Source: Candidatus Lumbricidiphila eiseniae (GTDB taxonomy: Bacteria > Actinomycetota > Actinomycetes > Actinomycetales > Microbacteriaceae). From it: a stretch of DNA of 64,000 nt. The notes under the pieces were generated by a model that was not told where the DNA came from, did no database searches, and worked only from the letters and a program-made list of their open reading frames with translations. How positions within the stretch are numbered: the first letter of the stretch is position 1; each line of letters starts with the position of its first letter. Both the position numbers and the translations under genes were made by a program. This document shows positions 26,774 through 35,046 of the stretch, in pieces. The stretch spans positions 62,001 through 126,000 of the forward strand of contig NAEP01000028.1 of the NCBI GenBank assembly GCA_002529645.1. Reading direction: 5' to 3'.

Positions 26774-26857
26774 CCCCTACCAGAGTGCGCAAGCTCTCAC
26801 GAGGTCTCGTCAAAGTCGTGGGCGGGTGGTGCAGCCCCTACCAGAGTGTGTAACCTC
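26774..26857. repeat. 61-bp-period repeat pair C overlapping an SDR gene 3' end
   Basis: CCCCTACCAGAGTG at 26774 recurs at 26835 (distance 61). The match extends to about 23 bp with three mismatches. The copy at 26835 contains the stop codon and last codons (GGYTLW) of the SDR gene, so the other copy is a duplicated gene end lying outside the gene. About 38 bp of unrelated sequence lie between. Confidence 0.8.
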
Positions 26858-27605
26858 CGTCTACGAGTAGTACTGTTCCGGTTGTAAACGAGGAAGCATC
26901 GCTCGCTAAATAGAGGGCCGCGGGTGCGATTTCCTCGGGCTTTGCCACCCGGTGCATTGGAACCTCCTCGGCCCAGTACTTCCGGAACTTTGGGTCGGCT
27001 GGTGGCTGACCATCCTCCATTACAAATCCGGGTGCGATTGCATTCACTCGAACGCCGCGATCGGCCCACTCGGCGGCGAGGGAGCGAGTCAAGTGGTGCA
27101 CGGCGGCCTTCGCGGCCTCATACGGTGAGTGGTGCTGCGGGCGATTCACGATGTACCCAGAGATTGAACCCAGGTTTACGATGCTTCCGCACTGACGTTC
27201 CAACATGGCGGGCGCAACCAGCTGACACATTCGAAAGACACTCGTGAGATTCTTCTCAATGAGTTCTGTCCAGTGTGAGAAAGGCATTGTCGCGGTCGGC
27301 ATATTCGATCCCCGACCAACGTTGTTGATGAGAATGTCGATCTGTCCGAAGGATCCGATTGCGGTCTCCACGGTTGAGTGCGCTTCCTCCGCTACGGTGA
27401 CGTCTCCCACGGCGGCCTCGGCTTGAATTCCGAGAGCCCTCAGCCGGTCGACCGCAGACTGCAGCGTCGCCAGCGTTCGCCCGGTGATGACGACGGATGC
27501 CCCGGCTTCGCCAAGTGCTTTCGCTATCGCAAAACCAATGCCCGAGTTTGCACCGGTAATCAGCGCAACTCGATCTTTCAGGGAAAAAAGGTCGAGCACG
27601 CTCAC
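26838..27605 (-). CDS. Classical SDR oxidoreductase
   Basis: A 255-residue SDR. Motifs: TGANSGIG near residue 18, NNVG in the mid-protein, catalytic SPYEAAKAAVHHLTRSLA (Tyr and Lys) near 157, and the terminal LLVDGGYTLW. It resembles gluconate 5-dehydrogenase or 3-oxoacyl-ACP reductase-like sugar dehydrogenases. The GTG start overlaps the stop of the alcohol-dehydrogenase gene (GTGA at 27602-27605), so the two are translationally coupled. The pair could oxidise and reduce a polyol or sugar acid. Confidence 0.9.
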   Translation of the reverse strand: MSVLDLFSLKDRVALITGANSGIGFAIAKALGEAGASVVITGRTLATLQSAVDRLRALGIQAEAAVGDVTVAEEAHSTVETAIGSFGQIDILINNVGRGSNMPTATMPFSHWTELIEKNLTSVFRMCQLVAPAMLERQCGSIVNLGSISGYIVNRPQHHSPYEAAKAAVHHLTRSLAAEWADRGVRVNAIAPGFVMEDGQPPADPKFRKYWAEEVPMHRVAKPEEIAPAALYLASDASSFTTGTVLLVDGGYTLW

Positions 27606-28624
27606 GTCGGATCGCCCTCCTGGGTCACAACGACCTTGCCTGCTTCGCCGCTGAGGAACGTGGCAAACGCCGTGTCCAGATCTTCGATGGGGAACACGTG
27701 CGTCACGAGCTTTTCAATGATCGCCCGATTAGCCTGCAAAATGGCAACGTTTGCTGCGAATTCGTTGTAGTCGAAGTACTCGCTGCCGAGAATAGAAAGC
27801 TCGCGCGGCAGCAACTCGGTACCGACATCCTCAAAAGAAAAGCCCTCCTGACCGCCGACGACCATGAAGACACCACGGTGTCCGAGCACATCAATGGCAA
27901 GCTGGCGGGCAACCTTTTTTCCGGTCGAATCGAAGCTCACATCGACGGGGGCAAGAGCCCGTACCGCTTGTTCATCGCGGGCGTCCACAGGAATTCCGCC
28001 CAGTTGTGCCGCAAAATCGCGACGCCACGCTGAGATATCACTGATGTAGATGGGTATGTCCGCGGGGAGCTTGATCTTTCCCATAACTAATAGTCCGAGT
28101 CCGATTGGTCCGGCTCCTGCGATGTACACCGAGGTGATCTCATCGCGCCCGTGCAGTGCACGGTTCCAGGCGTGTCCGGTTGTTCCCATGGCATCGAGCA
28201 ACATTGTCGCGAGGGGGTAGGAAATATCGTCGGGGATGGGAAAGAACTGGGTTTCCGAGATGATTTCGTAGGGGCCGTAGCCGCCGTCGCTGTCGAATCC
28301 TGTCATGGCGCGCTTGTTCCAACACAGGCTCGAGTGCCCCTCGCGGCAGCTGCGGCACTCTTTGCAGTAGTCCTTAAAGAAGATGACACCGCGGGTTCCC
28401 ACCGGATGAGAGCTCCCCGGACCTGCCACAAGAACCTCGCCCGCCGCTTCGTGCCCGGCTACCGCAACCGATCCCTCAAAGAATTGATGGCGGTCGGTGC
28501 CACAGATTGCGTTGGCTCGCACCCGGATGAGGAGTTGGCCCGGGCCCGGGTCTGGCCAGTTTCGCTTCTGATGTTCAATGCGACCCTCGCCGACGAAAAT
28601 TGGGGCGAATGCGGTGCGCGACAT
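27602..28624 (-). CDS. Zinc-dependent alcohol/sugar dehydrogenase (MDR family)
   Basis: A 340-residue medium-chain dehydrogenase. Visible are the catalytic zinc site CGTDRHQF and GHEAAGEV, the structural zinc cysteines CKECRSCREGHSSLC, and the Rossmann motif VYIAGAGPIGLGLL. Relatives include sorbitol, threonine and L-idonate dehydrogenases. It forms an operon with the downstream SDR, and a LacI regulator gene sits 140 bp upstream on the same strand. Together they are likely a polyol or sugar-acid oxidation pair. Confidence 0.9.
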   Translation of the reverse strand: MSRTAFAPIFVGEGRIEHQKRNWPDPGPGQLLIRVRANAICGTDRHQFFEGSVAVAGHEAAGEVLVAGPGSSHPVGTRGVIFFKDYCKECRSCREGHSSLCWNKRAMTGFDSDGGYGPYEIISETQFFPIPDDISYPLATMLLDAMGTTGHAWNRALHGRDEITSVYIAGAGPIGLGLLVMGKIKLPADIPIYISDISAWRRDFAAQLGGIPVDARDEQAVRALAPVDVSFDSTGKKVARQLAIDVLGHRGVFMVVGGQEGFSFEDVGTELLPRELSILGSEYFDYNEFAANVAILQANRAIIEKLVTHVFPIEDLDTAFATFLSGEAGKVVVTQEGDPT

Positions 28625-28764
28625 GGGCGGACTCCAATCAAAGAAAAAGGTTTATCCACACGATAGTCGTTCGGAGCCTGTGATCGCAATATGTGACGGG
28701 TTGCTAGGTTTTCGGCAGGGTTCCGATCAGGGCACCGACCATGGTGACGTGTCACACGAGAGCG

Positions 28765-29808
28765 CTACTGGTCTAGCACCGTCAACGGTATTCGTCCGCC
28801 GCAGCCACAGGAAACGCCGTGCTGCAGAACTGCCTTCTGGGTGAGAGTGACCGGTGCGACATCCGGTCTTTTAACCCGCTGTAGCAACAACCGGACAGCC
28901 TCCGCTCCGATTGTTGACACTGGTTGGATGACACTGGTCAGCGACGCCTCAAAAAACTCGGAGTTCAACGCTCCGTCAAAACTGGCGAACGCGACATCCA
29001 CCGGAAATCGAAGTCGTGCCTTCGCGAACGCGTGCATCGCACCAACCGTTAGCGTGGCGCTGGCCGCAATCACGGCGGTGGGCCGGTTCGCTGACCGCAG
29101 CAGTGTGCTCATTTCAGCCTCCCCGTCGTGCAAACCGGCCGGGGTGTGAACAATGGTGTACTCCGCGGGTGGAATCTGGGCCCGTTCCATCATCGCGGTG
29201 AAGCCCGCGATGCGCTCGCGCAGCGTCCACACCGAGGTGTCTCCCGCGAGCAGGGCGATGCGACGATGCCCACAGGCAAGCAGGTGCTGCGTGAGTGCCG
29301 CCATCGCCGACCGGTTGTCGATTCCAATCTGATCGTGGGACGGCTCCCGAATTCGGTCTACCAGCACGACCGGGCACGACGCTGTTGTGCACAGCTCAAT
29401 CACTCGTCCGTCTGAACTCGCAACCGGGGCGATGATCATGCCGTCTGGCCGTCGATTGAGTAGGTCCTGCACAACTCGACGCTCCCGGTCGGCGTCCTCG
29501 CTGGAGTTTGCCACCAGGACCGTTTGACCGTTGTCGCGCGCCAGGCGTTCAACCTCTGCAATAAGCTGCCCAAAGAAATACTGGGTGATATCGGATGCCA
29601 CGAGACCGATCGACCGGGTTCGGCCGTTTCGAAGCGACTGGGCACCCACGTTCGGAACATACTGGACCGTCGCGATGGCGGACTCGACTCGCTGGCGGGT
29701 GACTGGGCTGACGTTTTTGGTCCCGTTTACCACGTGTGAAACCGTCGCAATCGAGACTCCCGCAATGCGTGCGACGTCTGTGATCGTGCCCATTGAGCCC
29801 TTCTGCAC
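28765..29808 (-). CDS. LacI-family transcriptional regulator
   Basis: A 347-residue LacI-type repressor: helix-turn-helix TITDVARIAGVSIATVSHVVNG, hinge PNVGAQSLRNGR, and sensor-domain motifs IGLVASDITQYFFGQLI, VVLVDRI and GHRRIALLAGD. The C-terminus contains QHGVSCGCGG, typical of actinobacterial members (usually V..SC). It precedes the dehydrogenase pair on the same strand and is its likely regulator. The ATG shown gives MQKGSMGTITDV; an in-frame ATG a few codons later is also possible. Confidence 0.92.
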   Translation of the reverse strand: MQKGSMGTITDVARIAGVSIATVSHVVNGTKNVSPVTRQRVESAIATVQYVPNVGAQSLRNGRTRSIGLVASDITQYFFGQLIAEVERLARDNGQTVLVANSSEDADRERRVVQDLLNRRPDGMIIAPVASSDGRVIELCTTASCPVVLVDRIREPSHDQIGIDNRSAMAALTQHLLACGHRRIALLAGDTSVWTLRERIAGFTAMMERAQIPPAEYTIVHTPAGLHDGEAEMSTLLRSANRPTAVIAASATLTVGAMHAFAKARLRFPVDVAFASFDGALNSEFFEASLTSVIQPVSTIGAEAVRLLLQRVKRPDVAPVTLTQKAVLQHGVSCGCGGRIPLTVLDQ

Positions 29809-29837
29809 GAGCGTGTGCGGTCAACAACACTCACCGG

Positions 29838-29910
29838 TGGGCCCGGCGGGGCTCGAACCCGCGACCCATGGATTAAAAGTCCACTGCTCTACCAACTGAG
29901 CTACAGGCCC
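29838..29910 (-). tRNA. tRNA-Lys (anticodon UUU)
   Basis: A complete cloverleaf reads on the minus strand: acceptor GGGCCTG/CGGGCCC, D-arm AGCTCAGTTGGTAGAGC, anticodon arm GTGGACTTTTAATCCAT with TTT, and T-arm GCGGGTTCGAGCCCCGC. The 3' CCA is not encoded (CCG follows). The gene lies between a LacI gene and a gene-poor region rich in short repeats. Confidence 0.95.
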
Positions 29911-30111
29911 CTCGCGCCAGTTTAGCTTAGTGCGGGCACCTCGTCTCCGCCGCCGCGCTCACGGCACGCTTCTCCATGGCGAGCCCGAGGGACTCCGTTC
30001 GGGTGCCCGTGGTAACTGCTCGAACGGAGGTTCCAGTTGCATCGGAATAACCGGGTCGGGCTTCACAGCTGGGGTGAGGGAGGGAAGTCACCCCGTAATA
30101 ACCTATGACCT

Positions 30112-30200
30112 TAAGGGCCTGGAATCGTGGGGTATTAGGTTAATCTCAGTTGCCGTGCGTGATCCGTCAGGCTAAGGGTCTGCAATCGTGGGGTATTAGG
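30112..30200. repeat. 61-bp-period repeat pair D (28-bp repeat, 33-bp spacer)
   Basis: Copies at 30112-30139 and 30173-30200 match at 26 of 28 positions (core AATCGTGGGGTATTAGG) with a unique 33-bp segment at 30140-30172. The bases immediately outside do not extend the repeat. Nothing else recognisable is in the 413-bp gap 29911-30323 apart from a 9-bp inverted pair (CTCCGTTCG/CGAACGGAG) around 30000-30030. Confidence 0.92.
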
Positions 30201-30323
30201 GTCTGCCCGTTTACGCTCGTCATGGATCAGCTGGGGGTGGTGAATGCGGGATCACTGCGGGCGGAGGATGGCCAGCACCCAGAAAACACCTCTAAGAAAT
30301 GCTTGACGTGTGTTTCACACTTT

Positions 30324-30497
30324 CTAACTTTTAAAATTTGTCAAAGACGCGGGGGCTTTGTCCGCCGAGCAGGCTCGCGGCGCACGAGCAAGTTCACGGC
30401 GCACGAGAAAGCGTGTCAAGAGCGCAACCACAGTGACTGGCGCTCCAAAAAGAACAGTCACGGTGGCGGCGACAATGATGGTGTGGAATGCTTCCAT
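30324..30497 (-). CDS. Small single-pass membrane protein, coupled to 30497-30694
   Basis: A 57-residue frame too short for many gene callers. It begins at ATG 30497, overlapping the TGA of the upstream small gene as TGATG, with GGGAGGA just before. The N-terminal part FHTIIVAATVTVLFGAPVTVV is one hydrophobic segment; a basic stretch (RFLVRRELARAPRA) follows, placing the C-terminus inside by the positive-inside rule. An 18-bp near-tandem repeat encodes part of the basic stretch. I do not recognise the family. Coupling to a signal-peptide-bearing small protein suggests the two act together. Confidence 0.5.
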   Translation of the reverse strand: MEAFHTIIVAATVTVLFGAPVTVVALLTRFLVRRELARAPRACSADKAPASLTNFKS

Positions 30498-30694
30498 CAG
30501 TCCTCCCTCACGTCCTGTGTGGCCTTGTCAATTCCGGCCGCGTCAAAACGGGTGCGGATGCCGACCTCGTTGATACCAGAGGCCTGCAAAATTCTGCTTA
30601 CGAACCTCGGCTGCGCAACTGCGGTAGTCGGTGCTGCAAGCAATGCTGCAGTCATAACTGCTAGTGCACTACTCAACACCCACTTGTGTTTCAT
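30497..30694 (-). CDS. Small secreted protein of unknown function
   Basis: A 65-residue protein with a clear Sec signal peptide: MKHKWVLSS, a hydrophobic core ALAVMTAALLAAP and a cleavage site near TTAVAQP. The mature ~38 residues (RFVSRILQASGINEVGI, then RFDAAGIDKATQDVRED) have no cysteine. The start is well supported by AAAAGGAG six bases upstream of ATG 30694. It is translationally coupled to the 57-residue membrane protein. Function unknown. The tight two-gene layout would suit a small signalling, toxin-like or immunity pair, but there is no direct evidence. Confidence 0.6.
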   Translation of the reverse strand: MKHKWVLSSALAVMTAALLAAPTTAVAQPRFVSRILQASGINEVGIRTRFDAAGIDKATQDVRED

Positions 30695-30940
30695 CTAAAG
30701 CTCCTTTTGTCGATTTGGCGAACCCCAGGAGCTATTGTTGTCCCGACGGTAGCACAACCTGTTGTCAAAAATTTGAAGGGTGATGAGGATTGCGTACGGC
30801 AGGCACGCCGCCCGTGTACGGTGCTGTGCCGCCTGCAGGACGGCGTCACCCCGGCTGCTTCATCGGAAACTCCTGGACTGTTTTCACATGCGAGTTCCGG
30901 ATCTGAGCCTACCCACGGGATATCCTCGCAGAGGATGTAT

Positions 30941-31027
30941 GCGCGCTTCGTGAGTAGCAGATGTCATGCATCCACAACCCAGGTCGTAAGGGAGTCGCCA
31001 GCGCGCTCCATGAGTAGCAGATGTCAT
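30941..31027. repeat. 60-bp-period repeat pair E (27-bp repeat, 33-bp spacer)
   Basis: Copies at 30941-30967 and 31001-31027 match at 25 of 27 positions (core TGAGTAGCAGATGTCAT) and flank 33 bp of unique sequence. The rest of the gap 30695-31151 holds only a ~20-bp imperfect tandem repeat near 30797-30835 (GTACGG units) and no gene that I can support. Confidence 0.88.
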
Positions 31028-31151
31028 AAAACCTTCCTTCTATCCCGAACAGGGCTACTGACCGAGCGGTTGTGCTGTCTTGACCGCGACCGTGTACGGA
31101 TTCTCAAGACGATCTGCCGCAGTGTTCTGAGTCGCGAGTACCATTACCTTG

Positions 31152-31790
31152 ATGACCGGCGATTTTTCTCGACCCGCCAATCTCCCACCGCGTGGGTTTG
31201 AGGCGTTCGCGAGCACGTCTGATCCGGCGCTGGTCAATCGGATGGCCCACGACACTGCGGCGGCGCTGCTCGCGCGTGTTCGTGCACATCCCGACGCCGC
31301 CACGGTGGAGCGTTTGGTCTCACACGCCGATGAACACGGCATTGACGTCATAGCCGAACTCTGGTCGCATGCCTCGCCGCACAGTCTCCCGGGTGCCCTG
31401 TGGCGGGTCTATCTCATGCGCAGCCTTATCACCAACGACCCGGAGGGAATGAGCTTTGCGTTTCGACGGGGTGCTGAGACGTTACGCACGATTGACGAGG
31501 TCGTGGCCGGTGCGGCCACCCCGGTCGGCTCGGTCGAGATTCGGGATCTTGCCGACCACATTCTGCGGGGAACCTTTGTCGGGGATTTTGCGGTGTCACT
31601 GGAGCGAGCGGCCGCATTCGCCCGGGTTTGCAGCACCGGTTTTACGAGCTTGGCCGACGATGCGGATGGCACCGATCAGGTGCATCCCGAAAAGTCAGAA
31701 CAATTCACCAGGCGCGCTTTTCGGCTCAGTGAACTCGCCGAAGCACTCGGTGCCTGTGCTCGTCTCTGGCGGCGGAACGCGCTCGACTAG
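31152..31790 (+). CDS. Conserved actinobacterial protein of unknown function next to pabC
   Basis: The frame gives a 212-residue, mostly helical protein from ATG 31152 with no signal peptide or membrane segment. Notable stretches are DPALVNRMAHDTAAALLARV, VIAELWSHASPHSLPGALWRVYLMR and FTRRAFRLSELAEALGACARLW. I do not recognise a catalytic motif. Codon use and length look like a genuine gene. It ends about 225 bp before the aminodeoxychorismate-lyase gene on the same strand. No function should be assigned. Confidence 0.75.
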   Translation: MTGDFSRPANLPPRGFEAFASTSDPALVNRMAHDTAAALLARVRAHPDAATVERLVSHADEHGIDVIAELWSHASPHSLPGALWRVYLMRSLITNDPEGMSFAFRRGAETLRTIDEVVAGAATPVGSVEIRDLADHILRGTFVGDFAVSLERAAAFARVCSTGFTSLADDADGTDQVHPEKSEQFTRRAFRLSELAEALGACARLWRRNALD

Positions 31791-31921
31791 GGCCACACCA
31801 AAACTGCCGGTAGACTGTCGGGCGGTCGATCGCGGTAACCCCGGGCTCCACTTATTTGCCGCCGTGAGCGGCCTTGCGCCGAGAGGCGTTCCCGCGGTCG
31901 ACCCTCGCCACCGCCGGAGGC

Positions 31922-32009
31922 CAGTGTCGGTGGGTGCGCGTAGCATCGGGATGTTGAGACCGTCTCGCCGATCAACCGCAGTCAGTGTCGGTGGGTGCGC
32001 GTAGCATCG
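31922..32009. repeat. 61-bp-period repeat pair F just upstream of pabC
   Basis: Twenty-seven identical bases occur at 31922-31948 and 31983-32009 (core GTGTCGGTGGGTGCGCGTAG). The period is 61 and the unrelated spacer is 34 bp. The second copy ends 5 bp before the pabC ATG, so the pair occupies the promoter/leader region. It is the least diverged pair of the window. Confidence 0.93.
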
Positions 32010-32014
32010 TGTGC

Positions 32015-32902
32015 ATGGTTGATGTCTTTGCATTCCTCATCGAACCCCTGCCCGCCGGTGACGCCGTGACCCCACTCGCGGGCACTTTCCGTGAGGTAGA
32101 TGCTCGCGAGCCGGCTCTTCGAGTCGGGGAACTGTCAACCCAGCGCGGCGACGGAATTTTTGAGACGGTTGCCGTCATCAACGGGTATGCACAGGAGGTC
32201 GAAGCTCATCTTGCTCGGCTGCAGCGTTCGGCCGCGCTGTGTGACCTGCCTGCGCCCCACCTGCCGCAGTGGCGTGCGGTTGTCGCACAGGCGGTGGCCG
32301 CGCTGCCAAGGTCAGGCGAGTTTGCGCTGCGGATGGTGCTCAGTCGTGGGGTAGAACACGGTCCGGCTCCGACGGCATGGCTCACGGTTGCCCCCTCCGC
32401 AGATTTTGCGGGAGCGCGGGAGTGGGGCATCCGAGTTGTAACCCTAGAACGAGGTTACGCGCACGACCTTGCAGAGCGTGCACCGTGGTTGTTGCTCGGG
32501 GCAAAGACCCTCAGTTACGCGGTAAACATGGCCGCGATTCGAGAGGCTCGGCGGCGCGGCGCAGACGATGTGATTTTCGTATCGTCCGACGGGTTCGTGT
32601 TAGAGGGGCCAACGTCGACCGTCATTCTGCGGTTCGGTGCACAGATCGTGACCCCCCGGCCGAGCGCCTCGATACTGCACGGCACGACCCAGCTGAGCCT
32701 CTTTGAGCATCTGCAGGCGCAGGACACCGACTCGATATATCGGGATGTCCCCGTCGCTGACCTCGTGCGCGCCGATGCGGCATGGCTCGTCTCGAGTGTG
32801 CGCTTGGCTGCCCCTATCACCGCGATTGACGACACACCCCTGCCGACTAGGCCCGACGAGACCGCTGCGTTCAATGAGTATTTGCGGTCGCCACGCGATT
32901 AA
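32015..32902 (+). CDS. pabC: Aminodeoxychorismate lyase (class IV PLP enzyme)
   Basis: The ATG at 32015 gives 295 residues, normal for the family. Class IV aminotransferase motifs are present: QRGDGIFETVAVINGYAQEVEAHLARL near the N-terminus, a catalytic lysine in LLGAKTLSYAVNMAAIREA, and DDVIFVSSDGFVLEGPTSTV. The reaction converts 4-amino-4-deoxychorismate to p-aminobenzoate plus pyruvate, for folate. Branched-chain or D-amino-acid transaminase activity cannot be excluded. The leader region carries the 27-bp repeat pair. Confidence 0.8.
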   Translation: MVDVFAFLIEPLPAGDAVTPLAGTFREVDAREPALRVGELSTQRGDGIFETVAVINGYAQEVEAHLARLQRSAALCDLPAPHLPQWRAVVAQAVAALPRSGEFALRMVLSRGVEHGPAPTAWLTVAPSADFAGAREWGIRVVTLERGYAHDLAERAPWLLLGAKTLSYAVNMAAIREARRRGADDVIFVSSDGFVLEGPTSTVILRFGAQIVTPRPSASILHGTTQLSLFEHLQAQDTDSIYRDVPVADLVRADAAWLVSSVRLAAPITAIDDTPLPTRPDETAAFNEYLRSPRD

Positions 32903-33029
32903 TAGGACTTTGTTATATTCGGCACCGTCGTGGGCCACAACACCGCCATCGCCCAACATAATAACTAACAGGAAGGCCTTCTAATCAGCCGTGCAGTTTG
33001 CTCGTGAAAATCGTCGGAAACACTGCTAC

Positions 33030-33157
33030 TGAGACAGGTTCCTGACGCCATGTCTCAGGTGGTTGGTGGTCGCCCCGCGTTCAAGGTAGAAGCGCAACCC
33101 GTGACTCAGTGAACATGAACATCACCAAGTGTTGCGCGCTTCTACCTTGAACACGGG
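33030..33157. repeat. MITE-like inverted repeats
   Basis: The sequence at 33074-33098 (GCGTTCAAGGTAGAAGCGCAAC core) is the near-perfect reverse complement of 33131-33157 (core GTTGCGCGCTTCTACCTTGAAC) with a 32-bp centre. The arms resemble the IS30-type end seen near 7928. A second palindrome TGAGACA/TGTCTCA (33030-33057) lies just left. No coding capacity is present, so it is a MITE-like relic or two abutted IS ends. The gap 32903-33190 holds nothing else except a -35/-10-like pair TTGCCA (33161) and TATGAT (33185). Confidence 0.6.
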
Positions 33158-33190
33158 TAGTTGCCATTTCGCCAAACCGTGTGGTATGAT

Positions 33191-33930
33191 ATTCCCCAAT
33201 GAGTTTTCATGTGATCGAAGGGGACCACACTGTTAAAACTAGGAAAAGACATTGGTTGCGGGCGTAGCTGCGGCAGTCTTAGTAGCGTTGGTGAACATCG
33301 CTCCTGCTGCCAACGCCGCAATGCCAGAAGATTCAACCGCCAAAGCTTGCTGACCCTCCTTGATAAGGGTTCCAGTGTCGCAACATTTACCATGACCATT
33401 TCGGAGGGATTCGCTGCCGAATTGGACGCAGATGGTGGAATCCAATTAAAAACACCGAAGGGAACATCATTGTTCCGTTCATCGCAAAGCCATGGGCAAG
33501 GGATGCTAATGGCAAAAACTTGCCAACCAGTTACTCACTCACCGGGACGCTCATTACGCAGCAAGTATCGACAAACGGCGCAGAGTTCCCCATCGTAGCT
33601 GACCCATCCATACAATGGATCCCATTTCCTGTCATCGCGATGTGGGGTTGGCAAGCTGATACGGTTCGTAACGCTATTACGGGCTTCTTGGTGACGGCGG
33701 CGACGATTGGGTGCGCGGCGGCAGTCAGGACGAGGGTTCCCCACCCTGTTATCAGTGTTTTTGCCAGTATCTGCTCTTTCCTTGGAGCGGGTTCAGTGAC
33801 GGGACTCTTCGGGAACTTACGCAACATTATGAACAGACAAGATTATTCGCCAAATGTCTGTTATGGGTTCCCATTGCTTAACTGGCTTGGCGCTTCTGTG
33901 CGCGTTATGCCAGCACGAGATTGTCGGTAA
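33191..33930 (+). pseudogene. Frameshifted secreted/membrane protein gene
   Basis: Three frame segments make a continuous protein-like sequence. One gives a signal-peptide-like VAGVAAAVLVALVNIAPAANA; a second gives FTMTISEGFAAELDADGGIQLKTP (33380-33460); a third gives NIIVPFIAKPWARDANGKN, GAEFPIVADPSIQWIP and several hydrophobic segments to the stop at 33930. At least two frameshifts and one in-frame stop separate them. The DNA is AT-richer than its neighbours. I do not recognise the family; it looks like an acquired exported protein that has decayed. Confidence 0.6.
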
Positions 33931-33944
33931 AGAAAGCTACTCTG

Positions 33945-34173
33945 ATGATTGTGCGCCAAATCACTTTCGCGGTTGTCGGCACAGGAGCTCTCTTTTTAGC
34001 GGATCTGGCGGACGCACTATATAAAAATATACGGAATGGCCGTTGTTGGTTCTGTCGTTATCGTACTCGCGGGTGATTTTTGGGGTGGACTCTATGCAAT
34101 GGTCTATCTGTCTTTACATGTTTTGCGCGAAGGGATCATTTACCGGAACTATTGTCGCGAACAACTCAGATAA
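33945..34173 (+). pseudogene. Frameshifted small membrane protein gene
   Basis: From ATG 33945 the frame reads MIVRQITFAVVGTGALFLADLADALY, then breaks at the A-run near 34022. One frame over it continues KIYGMAVVGSVVIVLAGDFWGGLYAMV to a stop at 34173. A single-base slip in the A-run explains the break. It lies 12 bp after the larger decayed gene in the same AT-rich patch, so the two may have been an operon. The family is unknown. The interpretation rests on hydrophobic continuity only. Confidence 0.4.
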
Positions 34174-34237
34174 AACAGTTGTGGTTGTCGTGATGAAATT
34201 TGCACGCAGTCCTTTCCATCACAACGGTTGCGGTGGA

Positions 34238-35017
34238 CTACCCGAACCGCCCCGACACGTAATCCTCCGTTGACTTCTCCAGCGGGTTGGAGAAAATTGT
34301 CGTTGTTGCATCGTATTCAATGAGTTTGCCCGGTTTTCCGCTACCCGCAATGTTAAAGAACGCGGTTTTATCACTTACCCGCGAGGCCTGCTGCATATTG
34401 TGGGTGACGATGACGATCGTGAACTGCTGTTTGAGCTCACCGATAAGGTCTTCGATCGCCAGGGTCGAAATCGGGTCGAGTGCGGAGCACGGCTCATCCA
34501 TCAAAATGATCTCCGGCGAGACAGCAATGGTGCGGGCGATGCACAGTCGCTGCTGCTGACCGCCGGAGAGCCCAGAACCGGGCAGGTCGAGGCGATCCTT
34601 CACCTCGTTCCACAGGTTCGCACCACGCAGAGATGACTCCACCAAAGTCTCGGCGTCAGACTTCGACATCCGCCGATTATTGAGGCGTGACCCGGCAAGC
34701 ACGTTCTCCCTGATGGACATGGTGGGAAACGGATTGGGTCGCTGAAAAACCATCCCCACCTGCCGACGCACGAGCACCGGATCAACCCCCGGAGCATAGA
34801 GGTTATTGCCGTCAATGAGAACTTCGCCCTCCACTCGGGCACCCGGAATAACCTCATGCATCCGGTTCAGCGTGCGCAGGAATGTCGATTTGCCACAACC
34901 GGATGGCCCGATGAACGCCGTTACCGTGCGTGGCTCGATCGAGAGCGAGACATCCTCAACCGCGAGGAATGAACTGTAGTAGACGTTGAGGTCGGTGACT
35001 TCGATGCGCTTAGACAC
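34238..35017 (-). CDS. pstB: Phosphate ABC importer ATPase
   Basis: The GTG at 35017, preceded by AAGGAATCC, gives 259 residues, the standard PstB length, although the frame is open upstream. Motifs: [18 protein letters not shown], Walker [20 protein letters not shown], signature LSGGQQQR and Walker [14 protein letters not shown]. It powers high-affinity phosphate import with PstA and PstC. It is the last gene of pstSCAB. In actinobacteria the operon is normally induced by PhoP under phosphate limitation. Confidence 0.96.
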   Translation of the reverse strand: MSKRIEVTDLNVYYSSFLAVEDVSLSIEPRTVTAFIGPSGCGKSTFLRTLNRMHEVIPGARVEGEVLIDGNNLYAPGVDPVLVRRQVGMVFQRPNPFPTMSIRENVLAGSRLNNRRMSKSDAETLVESSLRGANLWNEVKDRLDLPGSGLSGGQQQRLCIARTIAVSPEIILMDEPCSALDPISTLAIEDLIGELKQQFTIVIVTHNMQQASRVSDKTAFFNIAGSGKPGKLIEYDATTTIFSNPLEKSTEDYVSGRFG

Positions 35018-35046
35018 GAGTGGATTCCTTGGGTTGGGGTCGCAGA

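Noticed and set aside
29930..30698. Plus-strand frames across the tRNA-pabC gap
   Set aside because: They cross the repeat pair and oppose the better-supported small genes on the minus strand, which have a strong ribosome site and a signal peptide.
33074..33157. Simple intrinsic terminator
   Set aside because: The arms are too long (over 20 bp), the centre is 32 bp and no U-tract follows; the arms resemble an IS end, so a MITE-like relic fits better.
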